DNA of 64,000 bases from Massilia sp. Mn16-1_5 (GCF_004798585.1 NZ_PPXQ01000006.1:62001-126000), one strand, 5' to 3'. Shown: positions 42,444-50,989, numbered from the stretch's first letter. The notes: generated by a model from the sequence alone, not told the origin. A program made the numbers and translations.

Positions 42444-43325
42444 ATGACACCTTCCCGTTCCGAATTTCTCACCATCCGCGGCTTGCGCACCCACGTGCGC
42501 CACTGGGGCCGCGAGGGCGCCCCGAAACTGTTCATGTCGCATGGCTGGATGGACATGTCGGCCTCCTTCCAGTTCGTCGTCGATCACCTGCAAGGCGACT
42601 GGCACGTGATCGCCAACGATTGGCGCGGCTTCGGCCTCTCCGAGCGCAGCCATTCGGATACCTACTGGTTCCCGGACTACGTGGCCGACCTCGACGCCTT
42701 GCTCGAGCACTATTCGCCGGACGAACCGGTCAATCTGCTGGGTCACAGCATGGGCGGCAACATCGTCAGCATGTATGCGGGCGTGCGTCCAGAACGTGTC
42801 AAAAAGCTGATCAATTTAGAGGGCATCGGACTGATGGGCGCGAAGCCCGAGCAGGCGCCGAAACGCATCGCCAAGTGGCTGGAAGAGCTGCGCAATCCGC
42901 CCGTGATGCGCAGCTACGCCAGCCTGGAAGAGGTGGCGGGGCGCTTGCAGAAGACCAATCCGCGCCTGCCTGGCGAGCGCGCGGCCTTCCTGGCCCAGCA
43001 CTGGTCGGCGCAGAACGATGCCGGCGAATACGAAATCCTGGGCGATCCGGCGCACAAGATGAGCGGGCCCTTGCTCTACCAGCTGGAGCAGATGATCGCG
43101 ATGTGGAAGCGGATCACGGCGCCCGTGCTTTGGATCGAAGCGGCGCAGACGGAGATGTGGCGCTGGATGGGACCGCAGGAAGAGATGCGCGCCGAAGTCG
43201 ATCGGCGCCTGGCCTACATGGCGTCGGTCGAGCCGCACATCGTGCCCGACGCGGGGCATATGGTGCACCACGATCAGCCAGCCGTATTGGCGCAGCTGAT
43301 CGAGGCTTTCCTGGCCAAACCTTAA
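42444..43325 (+). CDS. Alpha/beta-hydrolase, cytosolic
   Basis: A 293-residue hydrolase without a signal peptide. The oxyanion segment is LFMSHGWMDMSASFQFV. The nucleophile elbow is GHSMGGNIVSMYAG, Ser near residue 100. A cap domain follows, and the His is in VPDAGHMVHHDQPAVLAQLIEAFL. WRGFGLSERSHSDTYWFPDYVADLDALLEHY is the usual lid-proximal signature of epoxide-hydrolase/haloalkane-dehalogenase relatives. The substrate is unknown. A TATAAT-like element is 45 bases upstream. The end overlaps the map stop from the other strand by 4 bases. Confidence 0.88.
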   Translation: MTPSRSEFLTIRGLRTHVRHWGREGAPKLFMSHGWMDMSASFQFVVDHLQGDWHVIANDWRGFGLSERSHSDTYWFPDYVADLDALLEHYSPDEPVNLLGHSMGGNIVSMYAGVRPERVKKLINLEGIGLMGAKPEQAPKRIAKWLEELRNPPVMRSYASLEEVAGRLQKTNPRLPGERAAFLAQHWSAQNDAGEYEILGDPAHKMSGPLLYQLEQMIAMWKRITAPVLWIEAAQTEMWRWMGPQEEMRAEVDRRLAYMASVEPHIVPDAGHMVHHDQPAVLAQLIEAFLAKP

Positions 43326-44089
43326 GTCGCCATCTGCTCTTCCGGGCGCAGGGTCAGCACGCGCACCCCATGGCGGGTAACGGCGACCGTGTGCTCGAAC
43401 TGCGCCGACAGCTGACCGTCGCAGGTGACGACGGTCCAGCCGTCGTCCTCGGTACGCACCGCGTGGCGGCCCTGGTTCAACATGGGCTCGATGGTGAAGA
43501 CCATGCCTTCGCGCAGCATCAATCCCGTTTGCGGCTTGCCCCAATGCAGGACCTGGGGCGGCTCGTGCATCTCGCGGCCGATGCCGTGTCCGCAGTATTC
43601 GCGCACGACCGAATAGCCGTGGCGCCGCGCATGGCGTTCGATCGCGTGGCCGACGTCGCCCAGGCGCGCGCCCGGCCGTACCGCCTTGATTCCCTTCCAC
43701 ATGGCCTCGTAAGTCACCTGCACCAGGCGCTTGGCCGGCGTCGACACCTGGCCGACCAGATAGGTCTTGCTGGAGTCGGCGATATAGCCGTTCTTTTCCA
43801 GCGTGATGTCGAAGTTGACGATGTCGCCGTCTTGCAGAAGCTCGTCGGTGGAAGGCACGCCGTGGCACACGACCTGGTTGCGCGAGGAGTTCAGCGCGTA
43901 GGCGTACCCGTACTGGCCCTTGCTGGCGGGCCGCGCACGCAACGTGTCGACGATCATGCGCTCGACCCGGTCGTTGACTTCCATGGTCGACATGCCGATC
44001 AGGTCCAGGGTGTCGAGGTGGCTGAACACGGCTGCCAGCAGACGGCCCGATTCGGCCAGCAGGGCGATTTCCTCGGGGCGCTTGGTCAT
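43322..44089 (-). CDS. map: Type I methionine aminopeptidase, partnered with ParD-like gene
   Basis: A 255-residue M24A enzyme with all catalytic residues: His76 (VCHGVPS), Asp94 and Asp105 (VNFDITLEKNGYIADSSKT), His168 (YCGHGIGREMHEPP), Glu201 (FTIEPML) and Glu232 (QFEHTVAVT). It removes N-terminal Met from new proteins. Its ATG directly follows the stop of the ParD-like gene, with no gap, so the pair is one operon. The usual housekeeping map lies near rpsB and glnD in betaproteobacteria, so this may be a second copy. No N-terminal zinc-finger extension is present. Confidence 0.94.
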   Translation of the reverse strand: MTKRPEEIALLAESGRLLAAVFSHLDTLDLIGMSTMEVNDRVERMIVDTLRARPASKGQYGYAYALNSSRNQVVCHGVPSTDELLQDGDIVNFDITLEKNGYIADSSKTYLVGQVSTPAKRLVQVTYEAMWKGIKAVRPGARLGDVGHAIERHARRHGYSVVREYCGHGIGREMHEPPQVLHWGKPQTGLMLREGMVFTIEPMLNQGRHAVRTEDDGWTVVTCDGQLSAQFEHTVAVTRHGVRVLTLRPEEQMAT

Positions 44090-44296
44090 CTAAGCGGCCC
44101 TGATGGATTGCGGCACGACGCCTGCGGCCCTCAGCTCGCGTGCGACGAGCTCATTGAACGGCACGGTCGGGTTCATTTCGGCCAGCATGCCGATGCGGAT
44201 CCAGAAGGCCGCCTGCGCGTTGATCGAGCGGCAGCCGACAACACTGGCCTTGCGCAGTTGATCGTGCAGTTCCTCGTCGATATTCACGATGCCCAT
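44090..44296 (-). CDS. ParD-like antitoxin-type protein
   Basis: A 68-residue protein from ATG 44296 with GGAG 8 bases upstream. MGIVNIDEELHDQLRKASVVGCRSINAQAAFWIRIGMLAEMNPTVPFNEL has a short strand followed by a helix-turn-helix pair, as in ribbon-helix-helix DNA-binding proteins. It fits the ParD-like family (PF11903). No ParE toxin is adjacent: the only partner is a complete methionine aminopeptidase gene starting right at its stop. A perfect palindrome and a good promoter lie upstream, which is what an autoregulated antitoxin operon has. Confidence 0.8.
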   Translation of the reverse strand: MGIVNIDEELHDQLRKASVVGCRSINAQAAFWIRIGMLAEMNPTVPFNELVARELRAAGVVPQSIRAA

Positions 44297-44306
44297 GATG
44301 TATTCT

Positions 44307-44356
44307 CCATATACGAAACGTATATGGATCATATATTCATATTGGTGGCTGTGCAA
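44307..44356 (-). promoter_or_regulatory. Promoter and palindromic operator of the parD-like/map operon
   Basis: Minus strand: TTGCAC (44356-44351), 17-base spacer, TATGAT (44333-44328). Immediately after the -10 is the perfect palindrome CCATATACG / CGTATATGG with AAA between, 44307-44327, covering the likely start site. The layout is typical of toxin-antitoxin operons repressed by a ribbon-helix-helix protein. Confidence 0.75.
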
Positions 44357-44399
44357 AGAATATTTGCATCCCGGGCCAGGGATGCAAAGAATATTTGCA
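44352..44399. repeat. Twin 17-bp imperfect palindromes, 31 bases apart
   Basis: TGCAAAGAATATTTGCA occurs at 44352-44368 and 44383-44399, an exact direct repeat with centre spacing of three helical turns. Each copy has arms TGCAAA/TTTGCA. Between them ATCCC...GGGAT makes the whole block near-palindromic. The first copy overlaps the -35 element of the parD-like/map promoter. Confidence 0.7.
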
Positions 44400-44401
44400 G
44401 G

Positions 44402-44800
44402 TTACAAATGGCGGATTTCCGCGGGCGGAATTTCCCATTCGTCGTTACGCCCGTCAAAATAGCGTACCGGCGCCGCAATCAGCTCTTCCACCGGTACGTC
44501 GTCCAGGCTCGCCACCGTAATCGCATGAAAATCGCCGAGGCGCGCCGAATGGCCGGTCGAGAAGACATTGATGCCGCAACGCCGGCAAAAACAGTGGCCG
44601 TCGCGTTTCAGGTGAAAACGGTATTCGCTCAGCGCCTCGCCGCCTGCCAGCAGGCGAAAGGCGCTGCTCGGCACCTGCACGGCCCAGAAGCGCATCTTTG
44701 TGCAGATCGAGCAATTGCACTTGATGGTGCCGGCGGCAAGGTCGAGGTCGGCTTCATAACGGATCGCGCCGCAGTGGCAGCTGCCGTGGACAGTCTTCAT
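44402..44800 (-). CDS. GFA family (formaldehyde-activating enzyme-like) zinc protein
   Basis: A 132-residue protein. MKTVHGSCHCGAIRYEADLDLAAGTIKCNCSICTKMRFWAVQVP and CFCRRCGINVFSTGH carry the CHC, CxC-x-x-C and CxxC zinc ligands of the glutathione-dependent formaldehyde-activating (GFA/CENP-V) fold. Whether it acts on S-hydroxymethylglutathione is unknown, as most GFA proteins lack this activity. It precedes the parD-like/map operon on the same strand, with a regulatory block between. Confidence 0.9.
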   Translation of the reverse strand: MKTVHGSCHCGAIRYEADLDLAAGTIKCNCSICTKMRFWAVQVPSSAFRLLAGGEALSEYRFHLKRDGHCFCRRCGINVFSTGHSARLGDFHAITVASLDDVPVEELIAAPVRYFDGRNDEWEIPPAEIRHL

Positions 44801-44921
44801 GGCCTAATGTAGTGAGGAAAATGCCAACTCTACCATTGCGCGCAACGGGAGCGGACGGCGTCGCCGCCCGCGCCAATGCGGCGTACAATGTTTGCTCGTC
44901 CGGAAAATGCGCGTACTTACC

Positions 44922-45755
44922 ATGTTGAAAGTCGATCTGCACTGCCACTCCAATGTCTCCGACGGCGTCCTCGCGCCCGAGCCCCTGGCCGCCTATGCGC
45001 GCAAAGGCGGTGTCGACGTCTGGGGCCTGACCGACCACGACGAGGTCGGCGGTATCAAGCGGGCGCGGATGGCGGCGCAGGAGCAGGGCATGCGCTTCGT
45101 GCCCGGCGTCGAGATTTCCGTGACCTGGGCCAACCAGACCGTGCACCTGGTCGGCCTGCAGGTCGACGAGGACAATCCCGAGCTGCTGGCCGGCTTGGCC
45201 AAGACCCGCGCCGGCCGCGATGCGCGCGGACGGGAAATTGCCGCGCAACTGGAAGAAGCCGGCATTCCGGACGCCTATGAGGGCGCCCTGAAATACGTCG
45301 GCAACCCGGACCTGCTCTCGCGCACCCACTTCGCGCGCTACCTGGTCGAATGCGGCAAGTGTTCCACGACCACCGAGGTCTTCAAGCGCTTCCTCACCGA
45401 AGGCAAGCCGGGCTACGTGCCGCACCGCTGGGCCTCGCTGCCGGAGGCGATGAGCTGGATCCGCAGCGCCGGTGGCGTGCCCGTGATCGCGCATCCGGGG
45501 CGTTATAAATTTTCGCAGACGGCGGAAGATGCGCTGTTCGAAGAGTTCCGCCAGCTCGGCGGGAATGCGATCGAGGTCGTGACCGGCAGCCATACGCCGG
45601 ACCAGTACGCGACCTATGCCGAGGTGGCGCGGCGCTACGGTTTTCTTGCTTCGCGCGGGACGGATTTTCATGCGCCGGGGGAAGCAAGGGTGGAGTTCGA
45701 TGCCTTGCCGCCGCTGCCGGCGAACGTCACGCCCGTCTGGCACGACTGGTTTTAA
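44922..45755 (+). CDS. PHP-domain phosphoesterase (3',5'-nucleoside bisphosphate phosphatase type)
   Basis: A 277-residue PHP protein from ATG 44922 (MLKVDLHCHSNVSDGVLAPEPL); ATG 44907 is an alternative. Metal-binding motifs in order are DLHCHSNVSDG, LTDHDEV, PGVEIS, a central inserted helical domain (HFARYLVECGKCSTTTEVFKRFL), IAHPGRY and RGTDFHAP. The family includes E. coli YciV/RNase AM and the Chromobacterium 3',5'-bisphosphate phosphatase, which act on pAp and 5' ends of RNA. A REP-like element follows. It lies upstream of htpX copy 2 and the tsaC-like gene. Confidence 0.9.
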   Translation: MLKVDLHCHSNVSDGVLAPEPLAAYARKGGVDVWGLTDHDEVGGIKRARMAAQEQGMRFVPGVEISVTWANQTVHLVGLQVDEDNPELLAGLAKTRAGRDARGREIAAQLEEAGIPDAYEGALKYVGNPDLLSRTHFARYLVECGKCSTTTEVFKRFLTEGKPGYVPHRWASLPEAMSWIRSAGGVPVIAHPGRYKFSQTAEDALFEEFRQLGGNAIEVVTGSHTPDQYATYAEVARRYGFLASRGTDFHAPGEARVEFDALPPLPANVTPVWHDWF

Positions 45756-45763
45756 TTGCGCAT

Positions 45764-45843
45764 GGTGGGCACGGGGCGCCCACCCTACGCCTGTTCCGCG
45801 TGTCGCGGTATTCAGGTTGTAGGGTGGGCGCCCCGTGCCCACC
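45764..45843. repeat. REP/BIME-like element, copy 2
   Basis: Perfect 25-bp inverted arms (45764-45788 and 45819-45843) are separated by 30 bases. The arm sequence, containing GTAGGGTGGGCGCC, is identical to that of copy 4 at 53875-53937. Confidence 0.8.
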
Positions 45844-45941
45844 AAGTTTAAGCCGGCCATAAGCCCCGCGCCCTTGAATTTTCCACTTCGCAGCCTTATC
45901 TTGGCAGCCTGTTAATTCGTTCCTGCCCCGGAGGCATCCCC

Positions 45942-46841
45942 ATGAAGCGCATCGTGTTGTTCCTTGCCACCAACCTCGCGGTTGTGCTGGTGCTGACGGT
46001 CGTCCTGAACCTGCTCGGGGTTGGGCGGGCGGTGAGCGCGGAAGGAATCAATGTCGGCGCGCTGGCCGTGTTCTCCCTGGTCGTCGGCTTCACCGGCTCG
46101 ATCATCTCGCTCCTGATGAGCAAACCGATGGCCAAGTGGTCGACCGGCGCGCGCGTCATCGAGCAGCCGCAGAACTCGACCGAACTCTGGCTCGTGAATA
46201 CCGTACGCCAGCTGGCCGACCGCGCCGGCATCGGCATGCCCGAAGTGGCCGTCTACGAGGGCGAACCGAACGCCTTCGCCACCGGCGCCTTTAAAAACTC
46301 GGCGCTGGTCGCCGTCTCCACCGGCCTGCTGCAAGGCATGAACCGCGACGAAGTCGAGGCCGTGCTCGGCCATGAGGTGGCGCACATCGCCAACGGCGAC
46401 ATGGTCACGCTGACCCTGATCCAGGGAGTGGTGAACACCTTCGTCGTGTTCCTGGCGCGCGTGGTCGGCTTCTTTGTCGACAAGGTCCTGCTGCGTGGGA
46501 ACGAGGACCGCGGTCCCGGCATCGGCTACATGGTGACCGTGTTCGTGTGCGAAATCGTGTTCGGCCTGGTGGCCTCGATCATCGTCGCCTGGTTCTCGCG
46601 CCAGCGCGAATTCCGCGCCGATGCCGGTTCGGCCAACTTGCTGGGCAGCACGGTGCCGATGCAGAACGCGCTGGCCCGCCTGGGTGGCCTGCAGCCGGGC
46701 GCCTTGCCTTCGTCGATGAGCGCCTCGGGCATTTCCGGCGGTGGCGGCGGCTGGGGCGCGCTGTTTTCGACTCACCCGCCGATGGAAGAGCGCATCGCGG
46801 CATTGCAAGCACTCAGGTCAACTTCGCAGGGAGCATATTGA
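45942..46841 (+). CDS. htpX: HtpX inner-membrane zinc metalloprotease (copy 2)
   Basis: A 299-residue M48B protease, plainly a paralogue of 12171-13046: it starts with the same [13 protein letters not shown] and has the [25 protein letters not shown] zinc motif and [18 protein letters not shown]. Sequence differs mostly in the second membrane segment and C-terminal glycine-rich loop ([16 protein letters not shown]). It should cleave misfolded membrane proteins. It is followed with no gap by the tsaC-like gene. A REP-like element lies about 100 bases upstream. Confidence 0.95.
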   Translation: MKRIVLFLATNLAVVLVLTVVLNLLGVGRAVSAEGINVGALAVFSLVVGFTGSIISLLMSKPMAKWSTGARVIEQPQNSTELWLVNTVRQLADRAGIGMPEVAVYEGEPNAFATGAFKNSALVAVSTGLLQGMNRDEVEAVLGHEVAHIANGDMVTLTLIQGVVNTFVVFLARVVGFFVDKVLLRGNEDRGPGIGYMVTVFVCEIVFGLVASIIVAWFSRQREFRADAGSANLLGSTVPMQNALARLGGLQPGALPSSMSASGISGGGGGWGALFSTHPPMEERIAALQALRSTSQGAY

Positions 46842-47465
46842 ATGGGCCAGTTCTTCCACATCCACTCCGAAAACCCGCAGAAGCGGTTGATCGCGCAGGC
46901 GGCGCAGATCATCCGCTCCGGCGGCGTCGTCGCCTTGCCGACCGACTCGGCTTATGCGCTGGTCTGCCAGCTCGACGACAAGGGGGCGGTGGAAAAACTG
47001 CGCCGCGTGCGCGGCATCGACGACAAGCACCACCTGACCATGCTGTGCCGGGATCTCTCGGAGATCGCCCAGTACGCGCGCGTCGACAACGTGCAATATC
47101 GCCTGCTGAAGGCGACCATGCCGGGGCCGTACACCGTGATCCTGGAAGCGACGAAAGAGGTGCCGCGGCGCCTGTCGCACCCGTCGCGCAAGACGATCGG
47201 CCTGCGCGTGCCGGAAAACCTGATCACGCTGGCCCTGCTCGAGGAACTGGGCGAGCCGCTGATCGGCACCACGCTGCAGCTGCCGGGCGACGAGCACATG
47301 CTGTCCGATCCGGACGAGGTGCGCGAGCGCCTGGAAAAGCAGATCGAGCTGGTGATCGACGGCGGCGCCGGCACGCTGGAACCGACCACGATCGTCGATC
47401 TCACCGGCTCCGAACCCGTGCTCGTGCGCGAGGGACGCGGCGACCCGGCTGCCTTCGGCCTGTAA
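46842..47465 (+). CDS. YrdC/Sua5/YciO-family L-threonylcarbamoyladenylate synthase-like protein
   Basis: A 207-residue YrdC-domain protein. VVALPTDSAYALVCQLDDKGAVEKLRRVRGIDDKHHLTMLC is the ATP/threonine pocket strand and KxR region, followed by PGPYTVILEATKEVPRRLSHPSRKTIGLRVPEN. Sua5/TsaC makes threonylcarbamoyl-AMP for tRNA t6A; the YciO subgroup, with its N-terminal FFHIHSENPQ start, has a less clear role. The start MGQFFHIHSENPQKRL resembles YciO. It starts one base after the htpX2 stop, so the two are co-transcribed. Confidence 0.9.
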   Translation: MGQFFHIHSENPQKRLIAQAAQIIRSGGVVALPTDSAYALVCQLDDKGAVEKLRRVRGIDDKHHLTMLCRDLSEIAQYARVDNVQYRLLKATMPGPYTVILEATKEVPRRLSHPSRKTIGLRVPENLITLALLEELGEPLIGTTLQLPGDEHMLSDPDEVRERLEKQIELVIDGGAGTLEPTTIVDLTGSEPVLVREGRGDPAAFGL

Positions 47466-47522
47466 CAGGCCTCTCACAAGGAGCCGGGCTGTCGAGTCCG
47501 GCTCTGCTAGAATCGCTCCCTT

Positions 47523-48176
47523 ATGGATGAAATCATTCGCAACATCGCAGTCTATGCGCTGCCCGTTCTTTTCGCGATCACCCTGCACGAAGCCGCCCAT
47601 GCGTATGCCGCCCGCTATTTCGGCGACAACACGGCCTATGCGCAGGGGCGCATGACGCTCAACCCCCTGTCGCACGTCGATCTGTTCGGGACCATCATCA
47701 TCCCGATCGCCCTGTACCTGATGTCGGGTTTTGTGTTCGGCTACGCCAAACCGGTACCCGTCCAGTTCGGCAACCTGCGCAATCCGAAGCGCGACATGGC
47801 CTGGGTGGCGCTGGCGGGTCCCGCCGCCAACTTCATCATGGCCTTGATGTGGCTGATCTTCGCCGTCCTGCTGATCGCCCTGAACGTGGACGAGGAATTT
47901 CCGCACAAGGTGGCGCAGGCAGGCGTGGTCACGAACCTGCTGATCTTCGCGTTCAACCTGTTCCCCTTGCCGCCGCTGGACGGCGGGCGCGTGCTGACCA
48001 GCATGCTGCCGAACCGGCTCGCCTTCAAGTTCGCCAAGATCGAGCCCTATGGCTTCTTCATCCTGCTGGCGCTGCTGTACTTCGGCGTGTTGTCGTTCTG
48101 GGTGCAGCCGCTCATGTGGATCGGCGGCCAGGCGGTGAAGCTGCTCGCCTCGCCCATCACGATGCTGCTGACCTGA
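47523..48176 (+). CDS. Site-2 protease family (M50) membrane protein
   Basis: A 217-residue protein with about six hydrophobic segments. The zinc motif HEAAH is in ITLHEAAHAYAARYFGD, and the third ligand is in LPPLDGGRVL. FALPxxxP-like features include YAKPVPVQFGNLRNPKRD. It belongs to the short M50 subgroup without PDZ, common in bacteria, which may cleave transmembrane peptides. Targets are unknown. Its stop overlaps the methyltransferase start (TGATG), so they are coupled. Confidence 0.9.
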   Translation: MDEIIRNIAVYALPVLFAITLHEAAHAYAARYFGDNTAYAQGRMTLNPLSHVDLFGTIIIPIALYLMSGFVFGYAKPVPVQFGNLRNPKRDMAWVALAGPAANFIMALMWLIFAVLLIALNVDEEFPHKVAQAGVVTNLLIFAFNLFPLPPLDGGRVLTSMLPNRLAFKFAKIEPYGFFILLALLYFGVLSFWVQPLMWIGGQAVKLLASPITMLLT

Positions 48177-48745
48177 TGCACGCACCGCTCGACAACCCGT
48201 CTTCCTGGGTACGCCGCTTCGCCGCCAGCGTGCCGGCCGGCGAAGTCCTCGACCTCGCCTGCGGCAGCGGCCGCCACGCGCGCCTGTTTGCGCAGCTTGG
48301 CCACCCGGTGCTGGCGGTCGACCGCGATCCGCAGGCGCTGGCAGCGGCGGCCGGTCCCGGCATCGCGACCCTGCAAACGGACCTGGAAGAAGCGGGCGCG
48401 CGCTGGCCCTTCGAGGCGGGCCGTTTCGCCGGCATCGTCGTCACGAATTACCTGCACCGGCCGCTGCTGGCCGACCTGGTGAAGAGCCTGGCGCCGAACG
48501 GCGTGCTGATCTACGAAACCTTTGCGCTCGGCAACGAAATCTATGGAAAGCCGTCGAATCCGGCCTTCCTGCTGCGTCCGGGCGAACTGCTGGAGATGGC
48601 GGCCCAGGGCGGCCTGCGGGTGCTGGCTTTCGAGGACGGCGTGATCGCCGAGCCGAAGCCGGCGCGGGTGCAAAGGCTATGCGCCGCAGGGCAGGCCTTC
48701 CTGCAAACCGAGGTAAAGCTCGACCATTTAGTTGGTCGGGAATGA
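48176..48745 (+). CDS. Class I SAM-dependent methyltransferase
   Basis: A 189-residue protein with the SAM-binding motif [33 protein letters not shown] and the motif II region [37 protein letters not shown]. This layout is like TehB-type and short small-molecule methyltransferases. No target-recognition domain is present and the substrate is unknown. It overlaps the upstream M50 gene by one base and precedes dapA. Confidence 0.87.
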   Translation: MHAPLDNPSSWVRRFAASVPAGEVLDLACGSGRHARLFAQLGHPVLAVDRDPQALAAAAGPGIATLQTDLEEAGARWPFEAGRFAGIVVTNYLHRPLLADLVKSLAPNGVLIYETFALGNEIYGKPSNPAFLLRPGELLEMAAQGGLRVLAFEDGVIAEPKPARVQRLCAAGQAFLQTEVKLDHLVGRE

Positions 48746-48806
48746 ACCATATTGGCGGACGATCCGCTACAATCAGATTTTTATTTCTTGGCACGTTCCA
48801 CTGATT

Positions 48807-49685
48807 ATGATTAAGGGCAGCATTGTAGCAATCGTCACGCCGATGTTCGAAGACGGCAGCCTCGACAAGGATGGCCTGCGCAAACTGATCGACTGGCACG
48901 TGGAAGAGGGCACCGACGGCATCGTGATCGTCGGCACCACCGGCGAATCCGCCACCGTCACCCCGGAAGAGCACGTCGAATTGATCAAGCTGACGGTCGA
49001 CCACGTCGCCGGCCGCATTCCCGTCATCGCCGGCAGCGGCGGCAACTCGACCGCGGAAGCCATCGCACTGACCCGGGCCGCCAAGGAAGTCGGCGCCGAC
49101 GCCTCGCTCCAGGTCGTTCCTTACTACAACCGTCCGACGCAAGAGGGCATGTATCGCCACTTCAAGGCGATCGCCGAAGCGGTCGACCTGCCGGTGATCC
49201 TGTACAACGTCCCGGGCCGTACGGTTGCCGACATGAGCAACGAGACCATCGCGCGCCTGTCGACGATTCCGAACATCGTCGGCGTGAAGGATGCGACCGG
49301 CAACATCGGCCGTGGCATCGAACTGCTGCGCATGGTCGACAAGTCCTTCGCCGTCTACTCGGGCGACGATCCGACCGCGATGACCCTGATGTTCTGCGGC
49401 GGCGCCGGCAATATCTCGGTGACCGCGAACGTCGCGCCGCGCGCCATGCACGAACTGTGCGTCGCGGCCATGGCGGGCGACGTCAAGCGCGCGGTCGAGA
49501 TCAACAACCGCGTGCTCGACCTGCATGCCAAGCTCTTCGTCGAGCCGAACCCGGTGCCGGTGAAGTGGGCCCTGGCCGAGATGGGCAAGATGCCGTCCGG
49601 CCTGCGCCTGCCGCTCGCACCGCTGTCCGAGCCGTTCCACGACACCGTCCGCGGCGCCCTGCGCGCTGCCGGCCTGGTCCAGTAA
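48807..49685 (+). CDS. dapA: 4-hydroxy-tetrahydrodipicolinate synthase
   Basis: A 292-residue TIM-barrel enzyme of lysine/diaminopimelate synthesis. [20 protein letters not shown] starts the family, with [37 protein letters not shown] (catalytic Tyr), and the Schiff-base Lys in VGVKDATGN. It condenses aspartate semialdehyde and pyruvate. ATG 48807 is chosen since earlier in-frame codons give non-family residues; no strong ribosome-binding site is seen. It is followed by bamC, a conserved proteobacterial pair. Confidence 0.97.
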   Translation: MIKGSIVAIVTPMFEDGSLDKDGLRKLIDWHVEEGTDGIVIVGTTGESATVTPEEHVELIKLTVDHVAGRIPVIAGSGGNSTAEAIALTRAAKEVGADASLQVVPYYNRPTQEGMYRHFKAIAEAVDLPVILYNVPGRTVADMSNETIARLSTIPNIVGVKDATGNIGRGIELLRMVDKSFAVYSGDDPTAMTLMFCGGAGNISVTANVAPRAMHELCVAAMAGDVKRAVEINNRVLDLHAKLFVEPNPVPVKWALAEMGKMPSGLRLPLAPLSEPFHDTVRGALRAAGLVQ

Positions 49686-49735
49686 TCCCGATGGCCTTCC
49701 GGTTCACCGATCCGTTAATCGATCCGAAATACGAT

Positions 49736-50893
49736 ATGACTAAAAGCAACAAGACGACCTCTCTTTCCACGCCTCTGCGCGTGCTGGCCGTGGGCGCAAT
49801 GGCGCTGAGCATGGCCGCATGCACCACCGTTTTCGAATCCGACAAGGTGGACTACAAGTCGTCCAAGAAGGCTGCACCGCTCGACGTGCCGCCGGACCTG
49901 ACCCAGCTCCAGAAGGAAAATCGTTACGCCGTGCCGGACGCCCGCGGCGTCGCCACGGCCTCCGGCATGCAGCAGGGTGCCGCTGCGCAGGCGGGTTCGG
50001 CCGTCATTCCGGCCGCCGGCAGCGCGGTCGTCGGCCCGATCGCGACCGATGCCGTGCGTGTCGAACGCGCCGGCGACCAGCGCTGGCTGGTGGTCAAGCA
50101 GACGCCTGAACAGCTCTGGCCGCAGGTGCGCCAGTTCTGGCAGGACGCCGGCTTCAACCTGGCCGTCGAATCGACCCAGACCGGCATCATGGAAACCGAG
50201 TGGAACGAGAACCGCTCGAAGATCCCGCAGGACTTCCTGCGCAACACCCTCGGCCGCGTGTTCGACCGCGCCTACTCGACCGGCGAGCGCGACAAGTTCC
50301 GCACCCGCCTCGAGCGCCTGCCGGACGGTTCGACCGAGATCTACATCAGCCACCGCGGCGCCGAGGAAGTCCTGACCGGCGCCCAGAAGGAAACCACCAC
50401 CTGGACCGTGCGTCCGAACGATCCGGCCCTGGAAGCCCAGTTCCTGGCGCGCCTGGTGGCGCGCCTGACCGGCGCCACCGAGCCGGCCCAGGTCGCGGCT
50501 GCCGAGACCACGGTCGCCAACGCCGTCGTCGCGCCGCAGCACGCCAAGCTGCTGGGCGACCGCGTCGAAGTCGACGAAGGTTTCGATCGCGCCTGGCGCC
50601 GTGTCGGCCTGGCGCTCGATCGCGTCGGCTTCACCGTCGAAGACCGCGACCGCGTGCAGGGCATCTACTTCGTGCGATACGTCGATCCGGACGGTTCGAA
50701 CAAGGGCGGCTTCTTCTCGCGCATCTTCGGCGGTTCGGACAAGGACAAGGAAGCCCAGCGCTACCGCGTGCTGGTCAAGGCCGAGCCGAACGCCAGCGTG
50801 AGCAGCGTGACCGTGCAGGATGGTACCGGTGCACCGGATGCGACGCCGACCGGCAAGAAGATCCTGTCGCTGTTGAACGAAGAGCTGAAGTAA
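49736..50893 (+). CDS. bamC: Outer-membrane assembly lipoprotein BamC
   Basis: A 385-residue lipoprotein from ATG 49736 with lipobox LSMAAC (Cys29). The N-terminal unstructured segment (DKVDYKSSKKAAPLDVPPDLTQLQ) matches the region of E. coli BamC that binds BamD. Two helix-grip domains follow (VVKQTPEQLWPQVRQFWQDAGFNL; VEVDEGFDRAWRRVGLALDRVGFTVEDRDRVQGIYFVRYVDP). It belongs to the BAM complex that inserts outer-membrane barrels. It is downstream of dapA, as in enterics. ATG 49691 is an alternative start. Confidence 0.93.
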   Translation: MTKSNKTTSLSTPLRVLAVGAMALSMAACTTVFESDKVDYKSSKKAAPLDVPPDLTQLQKENRYAVPDARGVATASGMQQGAAAQAGSAVIPAAGSAVVGPIATDAVRVERAGDQRWLVVKQTPEQLWPQVRQFWQDAGFNLAVESTQTGIMETEWNENRSKIPQDFLRNTLGRVFDRAYSTGERDKFRTRLERLPDGSTEIYISHRGAEEVLTGAQKETTTWTVRPNDPALEAQFLARLVARLTGATEPAQVAAAETTVANAVVAPQHAKLLGDRVEVDEGFDRAWRRVGLALDRVGFTVEDRDRVQGIYFVRYVDPDGSNKGGFFSRIFGGSDKDKEAQRYRVLVKAEPNASVSSVTVQDGTGAPDATPTGKKILSLLNEELK

Positions 50894-50910
50894 TCGGCTT
50901 CGAATAAGAA

Positions 50911-50936
50911 AAACCGGCCTCGGCCGGTTTTTTTTC
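50911..50936 (+). terminator. Rho-independent terminator of bamC
   Basis: AAACCGGCC and GGCCGGTTT pair across a 2-base loop, followed by a T-run, 18 bases beyond the stop codon. Confidence 0.9.
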
Positions 50937-50940
50937 GTCG

Positions 50941-50972
50941 TTGTAGGGTGGGCATGAATGCCCACCCTACAA
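50941..50972. repeat. REP-like element, copy 3 (single minimal palindrome)
   Basis: TTGTAGGGTGGGCAT and ATGCCCACCCTACAA form perfect 15-bp arms around GA. It carries the GTAGGGTGGGC core of the other copies but lacks the outer second arm. Confidence 0.75.
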
Positions 50973-50989
50973 CTACAAAACCCTAAACG

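Noticed and set aside
43322-44089. Map as the only, housekeeping gene
   Set aside because: Not fully rejected: the ParD-like partner argues for a specialised copy, but the genome outside this window would decide.
47481-47504. Terminator after the tsaC-like gene
   Set aside because: GAGCCGG...CCGGCTC can pair, but the loop is 10 bases and no T-run follows.
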